Source: Amaurobius ferox
Taxonomy: Eukaryota > Arthropoda > Arachnida > Araneae > Amaurobiidae
Assembly (NCBI GenBank): GCA_951213105.1
Contig: OX578146.1
Location: 112,391,927-112,455,926 of the forward strand
DNA length: 64,000 bases
Direction: 5' to 3'
Part shown: piece after piece, positions 11,487-22,732 of the stretch
Layout: each line of letters opens with the position of its first letter
Position numbering within the stretch: the first letter of the stretch is position 1
Program-made: the position numbers and the translations under genes
Notes under the pieces: generated by a model
The model's database searches: none
Seen by the model: only the letters and a program-made list of their open reading frames with translations
What the model was told of the DNA's origin: nothing

Positions 11487-12050
11487 TTACATTGGATATA
11501 GAAGATTAGTTGGTTCTATGCTTAATGCTTTTTTTAACTTCTGCACATTAGACAAAAATTGGTAACAATTGGTTGTTTACATTGGTTATAGAAGATTAAA
11601 TGGTTTATGTTTGATGTTTTTTAACTTGTGTACATTAGACAAACATTGGTAACAGTTAATTCTTCACATTGGTTATAGAAGGGCGCGGTAGCTCAGTGGT
11701 TAGAGCGCGGGAATTGCACTCGGTAGGCCCGGGTTCGATTTCCGCCACTGCCAAAACTGCCGCTGTGTTCACGCGGAGTACGATCACGTTAAACATGTGG
11801 GTCCGTAAGTCCTTCCTAGAAGTTGGTGGTTGGGGAAGGAGAGTACGGTCCCTGTGAATGCCTCCCCAACTAGGTTCCGGTCTAAATTGGGTGGCACTTC
11901 CCGGCCGTCCAAAACCGTTACCTTGCACCATTCTGGTAGGTCGGACGGTCTGGATTTCAACAACAACAACATTGGTTATAGAAGATTAGATAGTTCTATG
12001 TATGATATTTTTTTCAACTTGTGCACATTGGACAAAAATTGAAAACAAGT
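11487..12050 (+). repeat. ~88 bp tandem repeat split by a SINE
   Basis: Units begin ACATTGGTTATAGAAGATTA and continue through TAACTTGTGCACATTAGACA to AAATTGGTAACA. They start near 11488, 11579 and 11666; the third is interrupted by a SINE and resumes at 11969. The SINE boundaries are therefore marked by ACATTGGTTATAGAAG on both sides. Confidence 0.75.
11682..11968 (+). mobile_element. tRNA-derived SINE with (CAA)n tail, copy 2 (full length)
   Basis: The best-preserved copy of the family. The tRNA-like head has an A box TAGCTCAGTGGTTAGAG and B box GGTTCGATTTCC. The roughly 200 bp body is shared with 7319-7591 and 27915-28165, and the tail is TTTCAACAACAACAA. It is flanked by 16-bp direct repeats, 11666-11681 and 11969-11984. 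Because the host is a tandem array whose units start with the same word, the duplication is consistent with but not proof of target-primed insertion. Transcription would be by RNA polymerase III and mobilisation by a LINE. Confidence 0.88.
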
Positions 12051-13288
12051 ATTGTTGTGTTTTAATGCAACATTCATAAGAACGTTCATTTATAAAATTT
12101 AAAGGCAGTTGATTTTTTTTAAATTCCACATTTTTTTTTTCAATTTTTACTATTCTACACTTTTGTACGTTACAATGAGACAATAGCCAATTATTTTCAT
12201 TGTCTATACCATACCTGCCAATAAGAGACAAATAATTTTGCTAATTAACTCACGTTATTAACTAAATAAGATATAAATCGTATTGACGACGCTAGGTGGC
12301 TTTGGTCTATTTGCTTTATATTTTTTAACAACGGTAAAAAAAAAGAACAGAAAATAATATCAGAAACTCAAAGAGAGGGGTGGGAATGAAACATCTTAAT
12401 ATTCCCTAAATGATAATCAGACACAAAAATAACGATATGTTTAATGAACCAGCTTAGAAACAAAAACTTCCTTTTCACTTTTCACTTTCAAAAGTTTCAT
12501 ATTGATAGTTAAGATAATATATATGTGCTTATCTAGAAAAAACACTTGCTAGACTTTAATGATGTGCAGAGAGGTATACTTTTATATACGTAAAAGAATT
12601 ATGGAATGCCTGTAATACTTTCTGAAATACTCCGTCATTGTTTTGCAAAAATCAAACAACGTCATTATGAACACACGAGCTTAGCTAATGCAACTGTGAT
12701 TAATGCTGCTTTATTCAAGCTCCAGCAAACAAAATAAACAGAAAAGCGCCGATAATAAAAGCAAAATTCTGTTCCTTTGCGAATAAATCTTGGAAAATAC
12801 TTTCTCTTTTAATTTAAAGAAGTGAAAGAAAAAAAAAATCACGTCAGACCTGTAAACAATGATGGTTTTAACTTAACTTTCATTAATTAAGAAGAAATGA
12901 ATTCACGTGTCAAATAGAACAAAACGTCCCGACTATTGAGCAAGGTTTAATAAGAAAATTAAGTCCGATGTTTGTTACACAGCCAATAATACCGGCAATA
13001 AATAAATGATCCTGTTTTACGCCATAGCAAACGCGGATTGTTCGTTGGTGTTTTCTTTTTATTCTGTAAATTAACTTTAAGAATGAATTTTTACTCGTTC
13101 CAGGAAATTAAATCGATCTCCAAGATCGTTATTTATACGTCACAAAGGGAAAAGGTATTTCAGGTCATTGTTTACAGATGTCGTTAAAATTCATTAAACA
13201 TGACATCATAAAATAAAATTCCACCTTTAGTCTTGTCAAATGAATAAAAATTATTCTAATTCATTAAAAATTTTTAAAATTTCGAATT
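12051..13288. other. No recognised feature
   Basis: AT-rich sequence, no convincing gene, RNA or repeat seen. Confidence 0.5.
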
Positions 13289-13398
13289 TGCACATTATAT
13301 ATATATATATATAATACATATATAATTTAGTTTTTAGTTATGGTTTTATATGTGTTACAAAATATCTCTAATATATCTTTGGATTTTTATAAACTTTT

Positions 13399-13432
<34 letters not shown>

Positions 13433-13437
13433 TAGTA
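13289..13437. repeat. (TA)n microsatellites around a short repeat
   Basis: (TA)n at about 13295-13312 and (AT)15 at 13401-13430. Between them, 13327-13362 carries TTTAGTTTTTAGTTATGG, which recurs right after the next (TA)n tract at about 14596-14630. These tracts border the retroelement fragment that follows. Confidence 0.85.
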
Positions 13438-13824
13438 CATACTGAAAATTGTGTCATTAATATAGATTTCTATCCTAATAATTTGGAATTAATTCCTAAT
13501 GAAGCAACTATTAGTAAACATATTAATTTTTTGGATTTAAATCTTTTTGTCGAACCTTCTAATAGAATTGTTACTAATTTATAAGATAAAAAAGACTCTT
13601 TTAATTTTAAAATTAATAAAATCTTACCATTTAATTCCTACAAATCGTTTCTATTGTTTAGAAACATTATTCTTAATCAGCTTTTTAGAATATATAGATT
13701 ATCTGATAAAAAAGTCCATGCTTTACATATTGATAATCTAAAAATTACCAGCAATTTATATAAATATCCCTCTTATTTTGTAAATGGTATAATTAAAAAA
13801 TTTAGAATAGCTGGATTTTCTTGA
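13438..13824 (+). pseudogene. Reverse-transcriptase C-terminal fragment, probably Penelope-like
   Basis: A single frame of 129 codons with one internal stop (after VTNL) reads through HINFLDLNLF, DKKDSFNFKINK, LFRNIILNQLFRIYR and IIKKFRIAGFS. The order 'FLDL... then DK(R/K)xxFNFKI(N) then ..QL.RI.R' matches what I know of the region after the catalytic block in Penelope-like and related reverse transcriptases. The catalytic part is missing, so this is a 5'-truncated dead copy. About 700 bp of 3' sequence follows. Seen: the frame and motifs. Inferred: the Penelope assignment. Another non-LTR lineage remains possible. Confidence 0.55.
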
Positions 13825-14515
13825 ATTTTATTTATTTAATATTGCTTTAAATTTTAGCCTGACTTCTCCCTTCTCTTTTTTTAATTTTATTTATACGTCC
13901 ACTTTGACATTAGCCTTTCTTTTATTGCACCTATTGATGGTATATTATCTCTTGTCATTTCGCATTACTGTTATTTATTTCTTACGATTGGCAACAGTAT
14001 ATCTTATTCCTTTGTGAATGGCAACACTTGTCACTTCTTTTTGTGTTCCCATGCTTACTAGGTTAGTGTGTTTTTTCAGTCCGTTTTTTGGTATCCATTT
14101 TTCCTTTTATTTTTAGTTTTATGTATGTCGTCCAAGTAGAAATAGTTTATAGATATAATCTGTCTATTTCTTCAGAAACATACATTTTAGTGTTTGCTTC
14201 TACAAAAAACTTGGGTATGAACACGATTTTTATGGAAGTGAACAATTCATGATTTAGGCTTAGAGCCTTGTCCTCGTGTATAGCGTTTGTGCTTGATTTC
14301 GTTTGTTATTCTTTATTCGATTCCTTACCTTTGTATTTTGATACTTTTCATTGACTTGTTGATTCGATATTTATTTTATTTATTTATTTTTTATTTTTTT
14401 CCATTTGCTTGAGGATTTGTTCATTTATACTTTTATTTCGTAAGCCTGTTAGATATTTGAATTTTCGTGTTACAGATTCTCACTTTTCTTTCATTGAATC
14501 TTCAAACCTTTTTTT

Positions 14516-14518
<3 letters not shown>
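13825..14518 (+). repeat. 3' untranslated region of retroelement copy 1
   Basis: Matches about 15230-16095 block by block: GGCAACAGTA, TATGTATGTCGTCC, AAGTAGAAATAGTTTATAG, TTCATGATTTAGGCTTAGAG, CCATTTGCTTGAGGAT and TCATTGAATCTTCAAACC at the end. It ends directly at a (TA)n tract. Confidence 0.8.

Positions 14519-14593
<75 letters not shown>
14519..14593. repeat. (TA)n microsatellite, ~37 units
   Basis: Uninterrupted TA dinucleotide tract at the 3' boundary of retroelement copy 1. Confidence 0.98.
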
Positions 14594-14596
<3 letters not shown>

Positions 14597-14954
14597 TTAG
14601 TTTTTAGTTATGGTTTTATATGTGTTACAAATATTAGACAAATATTATATGTGTTACAAATATAGAATTTCTAATATATGACATTGACGAATAGGGTTTT
14701 AAGTTTTACGACTTTTACCAATTTTAAGTAGATCTTTTACTTTATATATCAACTTGATCCTTGTTTATTCTGTTGGAGTACATCTTTTGCTTTGATGTTT
14801 CATGGAAATATGGCCTCAGGTATCTATCGGCTCCGGGAGTGCTTCCTTAGGAGTAATAGTCGGCTATAACCGGGAACTAGGGATCTAGGGATCGCAATCC
14901 CCCTAGGTCATTACGTTTTTCCCTGTTGGCTATTTTTCCTATTTCGTCCTTTTG
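14594..14954. other. Sequence between the two retroelement copies
   Basis: Begins with TTTAGTTTTTAGTTATGG (repeat of 13327). It later has a GC-richer patch, 14815-14925, with short inverted words (CCGGG, CTAGGGATC, ATCCCCCTAG). It could be an upstream or pseudo-LTR part of the element. I looked for a hammerhead ribozyme core (CTGANGA plus GAAA) and did not find one. Confidence 0.4.
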
Positions 14955-14955
14955 A

Positions 14956-15025
<70 letters not shown>
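14955..15025. repeat. (CT)n(TA)n compound microsatellite
   Basis: CT repeats to about 14977, then TA repeats up to the 5' boundary of retroelement copy 2. Confidence 0.97.
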
Positions 15026-16112
15026 TATTCGCTAAATAAGAGGGATATTTATATGCATATCAATAATCATATCATATTATGCATATCAATAATCTCAAAA
15101 TTATATGCATATCATATTATGCATATCAATAGTCTCAAAATTACTAGCAATTTATATAAATATCCCTCTTATTTAGTAAATAGTATTGTTAAAAAATTTA
15201 AAATAGCTGGATTTTTATAATTCTTTTCATAGTATCATATAATACTATTCATAGTATCTTATATTAGCCAGACATCTCCATTCTCTTGTATTTTTAATCT
15301 TTTCTTACATTCTCTTCCACTTCAGCATTACTATTATTTGCCCCTCCTTTTAGTAGCTCTTTTTGTATATTAATACTATTTCTTAACATTTCACTTAACT
15401 GTTTTCCAATTCTTATGAATGGCAACAGTAAATGGTTTTTTATTTTTTCTTTACGAATGGCAACACTGGTCTCTTCTATCAGTGTTCCCGGTATCGACTC
15501 GATTGTACATACGCTGTGCTTTTTCCAGGTATTCATTTTTTCTTTTTTATTCCTTCTTTATGTATGTCGTCCGTCCAAGTAGAAATAGTTTATAGATATA
15601 ATCTATCTATTTCTTCAGAAACATACATTTTTGCGTTTGCTTTTACAAAAAACTTGGACATGATTAGATTTTTGTAGAGGTTAACAATTCATGATTTAGG
15701 CTTAGAGCCTCGTCCACGTGTATAGCGTTTGTGCTTGATTTCGTTTGTTATACTTTTTTCGATTCCATACCTTTGTATTATGATATTTTTCATTGACTTG
15801 TTGATTCGATATTTATTTTATTTATTTATTTTTTTCCATTTGCTTGAGGATTAGTTGATTTTTACTTTTGTTTTGTAAGCCAGTTAGATAGTTGAATTTA
15901 GTTTAAGTTTTTCTTTTTTCGTTTCCATACCTTTGAATTTTGTTGATTTTCTGTAACTTGATAGCTTGTGTTTTGTATTTTTTATCCATTTGATTGATGA
16001 TTTGCTGTATTATATTTTATTCTGTGGGTGTTTTAAAAGTTAGGTTTATCGTGTTACATCTTCTTACTTTTCGTTCATTGGATTTTCAAACTACTATTAT
16101 TATATATATATA
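15026..16112 (+). pseudogene. Second 5'-truncated copy of the same retroelement
   Basis: 15122-15220 encodes the same C-terminus (NLYKYPSYLVNSIVKKFKIAGF then stop at 15220), followed by a 3' region homologous to 13825-14518 and ending in (TA)n near 16098-16112. At the 5' edge, 15029-15053 is an inverted copy of about 15150-15183 (GAGGGATATTTATA), and TATGCATATCAATA is repeated in tandem. Inverted 5' fragments are a known habit of Penelope-like copies, which supports that assignment. Dead copy. Confidence 0.65.
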
Positions 16113-16558
16113 TAAAGTTAAAGTTAATTTGAAAAAAGAGGCAACATCTTGAAAAAATTATGTGGGAATTGCAGTCAACGGCGTGTCTCGGAACCTCAAC
16201 CGGTCACAAACCTAACCAAAAGATATATTCTGATCCTACACCATATTTCGGAATTTGCTTAGTGGGGAACAGTTCGATCGCTGCCTAGACTGACATAGGA
16301 GCAATTCTCGGTAGGTCCAGGCCAACGTTCTAACATTAGGAGGAAATTTAGGCAATACCTATAGGCCGGAGCATGTCTGGCCTCAATCCAGAAGACACGG
16401 ATTTAATCTACAATCCCAGATGAGTGTTGTTTTGAGCTAAATTATGTCAAAACTGTGCAATTGGTACCAGAACTGAAATATAATTTTGAAGTGACTGGAG
16501 AAGGTTGGAACAGAACCTGGTCTTGTTTCGAAAGGGAAGGAAGTAGATAATCTATATA
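16113..16558. other. No recognised gene; moderately GC-rich patch
   Basis: 16170-16400 is less AT-rich than its surroundings and has SINE-like words (GCAATTCTCGGTAGGTCCAGG), but no complete pol III promoter. Possibly an old SINE relic. Confidence 0.3.
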
Positions 16559-16616
16559 ATTTCTTACATAAGGGTAATGTAGCTGAACAGAAGCTGCACT
16601 ACCCCATGTAAGAAAT
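16559..16616. repeat. 58 bp imperfect hairpin
   Basis: Arms ATTTCTTACAT and ATGTAAGAAAT are perfect complements. The stem continues with mismatches through GGGTA/TACCC and AGCT-type words to a short loop. Could be the remnant of a foldback element. Confidence 0.7.
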
Positions 16617-19239
16617 TCACCTAGAAATTGAATTATTTAATCCCATTATACCATGTATGTAAGACAAGTAAAAAGAAACAGCATTAAATTTGATGAACAA
16701 ATACAAAGATTTTTTCTAAAATAATGCCTTGTTCTTAAAGTATATGTCCATCAAGAAGTCTGAAATTTCAGCACATTTTATCGAAAAAAGGATAAAATAG
16801 ACGATCAGGTCAACCCACACCGACATCAAAAAGCGAAGTCCAATCTCTTTAAATTACAAATCTGAAGAAAACTCTGGGAAGTGGAGGAGAAAATTTGAAG
16901 AACGAAACTAACACCTAATGTCTTTTCCAAGAAAATAGTCTGCAATAGATCTCAAAATATTTCAACCTAATACATCATTTGAGGTTAAAAAGAAATACCT
17001 TTTCCCAAATTCTAAAGAGTAAAAATGTGGTTTTGTTTTCGACAGACGATTTTGAAATTTTAGCTTTGAGTGGACTAGGTATGAAATGCCGAGAAACATG
17101 AAAGGATATAAGTTGATTTGAGAAATTTTAAAATATAAGGGGTAACCAAACTTTAAATTATATTTGAAGTATAAACAATATTTTAAATATAAAATTAAGC
17201 GATAATTAAAATATGCATTTAAATGTTTTAATCAATCATATTTAAAATGATTAATTAAATTATAATTAATGAATCAGATTTTAAATATAAAATTAAGTGG
17301 TTAATATATTACGTTAATACCGCTAAATATCAATATATTTTAATAAGTTTTCTGAAATAAAATGACTTTTAAATTTAATTTATTACTTAATATTAAAAAG
17401 AAAAAATGTCTGCACAATCTATGTATCCACCCTAGTTCAAAAACTATGATTAATTTGGTATTTAAATCGCGCATGCATTTGCCTACCACTGATTAAATTT
17501 TGGTAAGATTCGGAAAAATAGAAGTGACCTTTTTCTTATTAAAATATCCGAAAAAATCGTCAAAATCTGAAATGACTATATATGCTTCTGTATTAATTAA
17601 ATGTTTGTTTTATACGTATTTTTTTTTAATAACAAAACGCATAAAGCCAAACTCATTACTCTTTTAGAACAACTCTCGATGTATTTCAATTTTTTTGAAA
17701 TTTCGGCGGGCTGGTGACGTTAGAAAATGCACTAAATCGCTAAATGAAAAAGAAAACATATAAAAACTATAAATTAAATATAATTAAAAATATATACAAG
17801 TTAGGTGTAATTTTGTGCTATAAAAATTATAAATTGTTGAATTAACTTAATATATTTCATAATTATGGAAGCTGAATATGAATCTGTTGAGAAAATAAGG
17901 TGCTGTCCACATAAGATTTTTTTTTGTCTGTTTAGAAAAATATAACAAGAGAGTAATTTGATCTTTGACTGAACTTTCAAACTTTAAAACTACGGGTCTG
18001 AAAAACGCAATAACGCCAGAGCAGAAAAATTGAGAACTTTGGAAGGGAAAGAAAAACTGATAGAATGGTTTTAATGCCAAAGGTGAGACGATGGCACAGT
18101 TAAAACAATTTTTGCATCGATAAACGATACAATCTTGTTAAATCGAAAAAAATCGAATTACTTCAGTATAAGAAGGATGAAATTCGAGTATATCGATATT
18201 TAATCGAATAAATTCAGTTTTGGAATCCGAAGTAAAAAAGGGAGTAATCCTGTTTTGTCGAATAAATCAAATTATTTCGAAACTATAACGATAAATGTGT
18301 AGATAATGACGTTAATAAGTGCCTAATTTTAAGAGTGTGTGCTTTACAAAGATTGGTGTTGATAAAAGAATTGAAAATAAATATTATATCACATAGAAAG
18401 CAGACATTTTTTGTTGCAGAATAATTTTAAAATACAAGAAAAAGACAAAACTATAGATTTCATTTTTGTAATTATGTACTATTTATTAGTCGCTTGGGGC
18501 ACTTTTCGAAGTCAGACATTTTTAATTTTCACTTGAATCTTACACAGATATTTATTTACATATTTTTTTAAGATACGAACAATGATACAAATCATATACA
18601 TATCGATTAACTGACTAAGTCATTCGTTCTTATACCATAATGTGCAGACATTTCCAAAATTTCCTTAATTATCCCCATTACAACCAACCATTCTTGAAAT
18701 ATTTCAATTTATATTTATAGCAGACGATTTTTTTTAATATTTTATAATTCAATATTTTATTCTATTTGTAACCATGGCAACAAAATGCTTCAACACTGAA
18801 ATCGTCTGATGGCTATTCTGATCAAACTATTGAAAATATTTTTATTAATGATTGATTTTTAAATTCAACTGTAGGAAAATGTTAAAAATAAATGTTACGG
18901 TAATCGGGGATTAAATATTGTTTTCCACACCGCAATTTCCATGTTAACACAACTATACACTGTCCGCTGTGTTTATGCCTTAATTTGAAATGGATTTTGA
19001 TAAAAACTTTTATGAAGTATGCGAAAATGGCTAGTCATATTTTTTCGTATCATTCTGCATTCGAAGAATTAAAGCTTCATCGTAAAGCCATTATTAATTA
19101 TGAGATTACAATTTTGTTTTAGTTACAATTTCGTATTAAAGTTAATGAGATGCCTCGAAAAGTTCGTATGGGATTTTTCGACCCAATCACCATATGTCAT
19201 ACACTATAAATCACAAAACAAACTTCTTATAAGATAAAA
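16617..19239. other. No recognised feature
   Basis: Long AT-rich stretch with runs of TTAAATATAAAATTAA-type sequence near 17150-17400. No gene, RNA or element ends seen. Confidence 0.5.
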
Positions 19240-19585
19240 AATAATATCAAACAAACTTACAAAATAAAATCGAATAAAACCAACTCAATTTTTACAATGT
19301 TAAAATGTTCTAAAATTCGTGTTTGGTGAAAATGGTATGTTCCGATCAGCCACCCATTTTCTGAATGTATTTTATTTTAACGAATTGTTTCAGACAGTGA
19401 GAGCCTGAAAAAATAATCGAACAAACTTACAGGATAAAATCGAATAAAATCGACTCAATTTTCACAAATAGTACTAAAATGTTAAAAAATTAGTGTTTAG
19501 TGAAAATAGTATGTTATGATCAGCCTCCCATTTTATAGATGCATTTTGTTTCAACGAATTGTTTCTGTTGGTAAGAATCTAAAGC
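19240..19585 (+). repeat. Tandem duplication, period ~170 bp
   Basis: Two units share AACAAACTTAC (19250 and 19420), AAAATCGAATAAAA, ACTCAATTTT, TGAAAATRGTATGTT, GATCAGCC and CGAATTGTTTC. Diverged by substitutions and a few indels. Confidence 0.8.
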
Positions 19586-20139
19586 AAACAATTTCGTCCG
19601 CGTACCTCCTTAGATCCCCCTCACGTACTCCCAAGGAATATGTGTATTACAATTTGACAAATAGTAATCTTGGAAAGTTACACCCACCGACAGCTAAAGA
19701 CAAAAAAGAAATCTTTCCGAGTTAGCTGATTAAAGCGGTTTTCTGTCTGGACAGTTACTTAAAAACTTTAGTGGAAATGTCTCCAAATGGATTGCAATGG
19801 AAAAGGAAGGATTTGGAACATGTAGGACATAATGCAGCTCCAGCATCTGGATTTAAAAGAAATAAGACTAAGAAAAGATGATACACGTTTCAAAAATACT
19901 GGGTATGCCTTTCGCAGTTTGATTCCTATGTTGTCTTTGTAAGAGATTTAAAAAAAAGTTACACAGGGGGTGACATTCCATTTAATATTATTCCATTTAT
20001 TATTAGAAAATAAAATAATATTAACGACGGGATCCGAACTGAAAATGTCAAAGTTTAAAATTTCGTCTGAAACAATGTTCTTCATAAAGACAAAAATAGC
20101 ATACGGAACTCAAAAATGTCAAAGTTATCTATTCTAAAA
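19586..20139. other. No recognised feature
   Basis: AT-rich with a short GC-richer stretch at 19600-19700; its ORF (19516-19725) has no motif I recognise and overlaps the tandem repeat. Confidence 0.4.
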
Positions 20140-20710
20140 CATGTACCATAAAATTTACGTTTCATAAATCACTCATTGATGCTGATGTGCGATAAAAATG
20201 TGCCAGACTCGTTACAAAAAAAATCTATTTTAACACTATATTACAATTTCTACCACTTTTTTCTTTATACAAAGTTTATTTTAAAAAACGAAATTTGACG
20301 CTAATGTACCAGGAAAAATCCACAAAAGCAATGGCTTCAGTGACAGACAAAATGGGTGATACGGAACTCCAGAAAATACTTTAACGTTATTCATCAGAAC
20401 AGAGGAATAATATAAAAAAAAATAAAATAAGGGATCTCCAAACTGTTAATGCGGATATGTTTTCAGCCGACATTTTAAAACTTTTGGAGAAAACACCTCG
20501 GGGCGATTGGAAGATTGAAGAACTGGCTCTAAAGACACTCAGGTGAGAAATGAGATAATACAACTTTAGGAAAATAGTTAAAAAAGAAACTAAAGATTTG
20601 ATAGTGGAGTTGGGGCAGAAAGAAATATTGGGAATACAACTAAAAATATTTCAAAAATAAACATTGGAAACTATGAATAATGGTGAATGCTGTGAACGCC
20701 ATTGAATGAA
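20140..20710 (+). repeat. Dispersed repeat family B, copy 1
   Basis: Shares an ordered set of words with 24660-25190, 27110-27570 and 28305-28825: ATGAAATTTACG-type start, ACAAAATGG.TGATA, TTATTCATCA, GTTTTC.G..GACATTTTAAAA, CGATTGG, GAGAAATG.GATAATACAA and TTTCAAAAATAAACA near the end. All four copies lie in the same orientation. No intact ORF is conserved across them. Confidence 0.75.
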
Positions 20711-20974
20711 ACGATTTTAGATAATTTTCAAATAGCAATATATTTTAATCCTCCTATGGGGGATTAGAGCAGGTCACAATTCAGTATAACATTTAAAAAC
20801 TAGATGTTGAGCCCGTCATATGATGTGGTGTTTGAAGGTGTGCAAAATATTCTCTTTCATGTGCCTGTAAGTTACACTTCGCTCCTAATATCCTTGAACA
20901 CATGCTGACCACGCCCTTTTCCTGATAATTATAATTAATTATTATTATATGACATCCTAACGAAACAATTATTA
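20711..20974. other. No recognised feature
   Basis: Short spacer between family B copy 1 and the palindrome MITE; nothing supportable. Confidence 0.4.
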
Positions 20975-21259
20975 CCCTAGTAGCTCGCCAATACTACTAG
21001 CCAACATGAAAATGTGAGTATTTGGATAATACTAAGACAATATTGGCATCCCATATATAAACAATATTTAGCTAGTATTGGTTGGCAATATGTTTTAAAT
21101 ATTGGAAATATTTCCAATGCAATGCCAATATTTGAGTAATATCATAATACCAATATATAGTCGATACGGAGAGCCAATGTATCTCTAATATCGGCGTTAA
21201 GGTAGATATATTTCCAATGAAACACCAAGATATACAATATTATCGACATGCTACTAAGG
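20975..21259. mobile_element. Palindrome-rich MITE, copy 2
   Basis: Ends CCCTAGTAGCT / TGCTACTAAGG match those of 6338-6700. The interior again has CAATATTGG and GGAAATATTTCC words, more decayed than in copy 1. 285 bp. No clear target duplication. Confidence 0.65.
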
Positions 21260-21489
21260 CATACAACTCCCTAAAAAACGCAATTCATTTGCGACACTCG
21301 CGGCCCTCTAACAAAACGTACCTGTCCCACAACCGGCAAAACTCACTATATATTTTAAATTATGAGAATTACAAAACGACATGAATTATCAAAGAAACTG
21401 CCAAGCCGCTTTTGCTTTTAGCTTCAGAACTCAGTTTCTGTTATTTTTCTAAATTTCTTTCATTTATTAAGTTATTTAATTAATGTACC

Positions 21490-21558
21490 CCATGGTACTG
21501 TGTAGAAAACCCAGACCACACGACCAACCCAAAGGCTAATGGTCCATGGTACTGTGTA
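21490..21558 (-). mobile_element. 39 bp SINE tail fragment in a 15-bp duplication
   Basis: CCATGGTACTGTGTA occurs perfectly at 21490-21504 and 21544-21558. The 39 bp between them, complemented, reads GGTTGGTCGTGTGGTCTGGG, close to the 3' end of the (CAA)n SINE (GGTAGGTCGGACGGTCTGGG). I read this as a very short 5'-truncated insertion on the minus strand. The duplication is certain; the SINE origin is inferred from about 25 aligned bases. Confidence 0.6.
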
Positions 21559-21680
21559 TCGTATATGTATGTTTTAAATTGCACTTATTTGCACCAAATT
21601 ACAATATTTCTGCTCTTAAAAATCCAGCCCAGTACAGAACTTTCTTCATTTAATTTCGATAATTTGTCTCTATAGAATGG

Positions 21681-22329
21681 TGTAACGGCCTTAAGTAACT
21701 TTCGGAGCGGCCATTGTGATTTTGAATGTATCAGCAAGTTCAAGCTCAATGTACATTTGGAACAGAGAAATCGGTCGTTGCTTCTGGTCGATTCGATTAG
21801 CCATTAAGATATTTATTTCGTAGATGCTGACTTCCAAAGATTCCCGATGGGGATTTACACATAACTTTAACGCCGGTGACAGTATGTTGGCATGTGAAAG
21901 TCATAATTTTCGTCACCGGCATGTGTGAAAAACAACACGATGGTGCACACCGAAAACACGTGGCGTGCATGGGGGGCACCCCCATTCATGAGCCCCAGAC
22001 CGACGACGACCAATAAGATGGTCGGTCACTACTTCTGGGCGTTTACAAAATTCAGTTTAGAAAAGAACTTTCATCTTTTCGGACAGAGACTCGCTCCTCA
22101 AATCTCGACTTGATCGGTCGACTTGCTTTCGAACTTTGGAACTTACGCATTCGAAACCTCCTTTCGACTGCTTCAAACTTAACGTTCCAACAATCAGGAT
22201 TTATCCGCTTACCGCAGAATCACTTTGCAAAGTATTAGTATGCTGTATATATATTTGTAAAGTTTAATGTAAATAAATGTTATTTTACGCAAGTTAACGT
22301 TCTGCCTAGAGAGCAAAACAACAACAACA
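21681..22329 (+). mobile_element. Solo LTR candidate
   Basis: Starts TGTAACGGCC, a common start for gypsy-type LTRs, and ends in ACAACA. A TATATATA box lies at about 22245 and an AATAAA polyadenylation signal at about 22272. Flanks are AATGG (21676-21680) and AATGT (22330-22334), an imperfect 5-bp duplication. The interior is GC-richer than its surroundings. No gag or pol genes adjoin, so it would be a solo LTR. The (CAA)n-like end could instead mark a poly(CAA)-tailed retroposon. Confidence 0.4.
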
Positions 22330-22732
22330 AATGTCGGGGATTGTGCTGGGCATTAATACCGCATGTCAGGTTCAGCCCACACAAACAAACAAACATAAAC
22401 TCCGCAGACTTAACGACTGTTCAAGGCCATTGTATTAGAGAGGCTGAAATCTTGCAACTGAGCCAGACGCTCATGGCGTTAATCCTTAAAAATGTACTTT
22501 AAGCATTGCCTTCTTTCTCATCTGCATCTGGCAGTAAAATTAATCTTAACTTCAATTCATCTGGTTTTAAAACGAAATCGCGGAGTTATGCAATTATTCA
22601 AATTCCGATTTTTCAACAGTCTCAGTCGTAGGCGAGAGAACCAATTTCATGTATCAACCAAAATTATTAAAGTTAATTATGCAATGGACTCACTAGCGAT
22701 TAACCAGGTAGATTGATCCAATTGAAATTGCC
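22330..22732. other. Short hairpin and (ACAA)n tract; otherwise unremarkable
   Basis: 22340-22400 carries TGTGCTGGGC with GCCCACA further on (a weak stem), followed by CACAAACAAACAAAC, reminiscent of a retroposon tail. The ORF at 22492-22716 has no motif I recognise. Confidence 0.3.

Noticed and set aside
14409..14600. ORF ending in alternating Y and I
   Set aside because: The tail is a (TA)n microsatellite; not a gene.
14815..14925. Hammerhead ribozyme in the retroelement region
   Set aside because: Such ribozymes occur in Penelope-like elements, but I found no CTGANGA plus GAAA core in the right arrangement.
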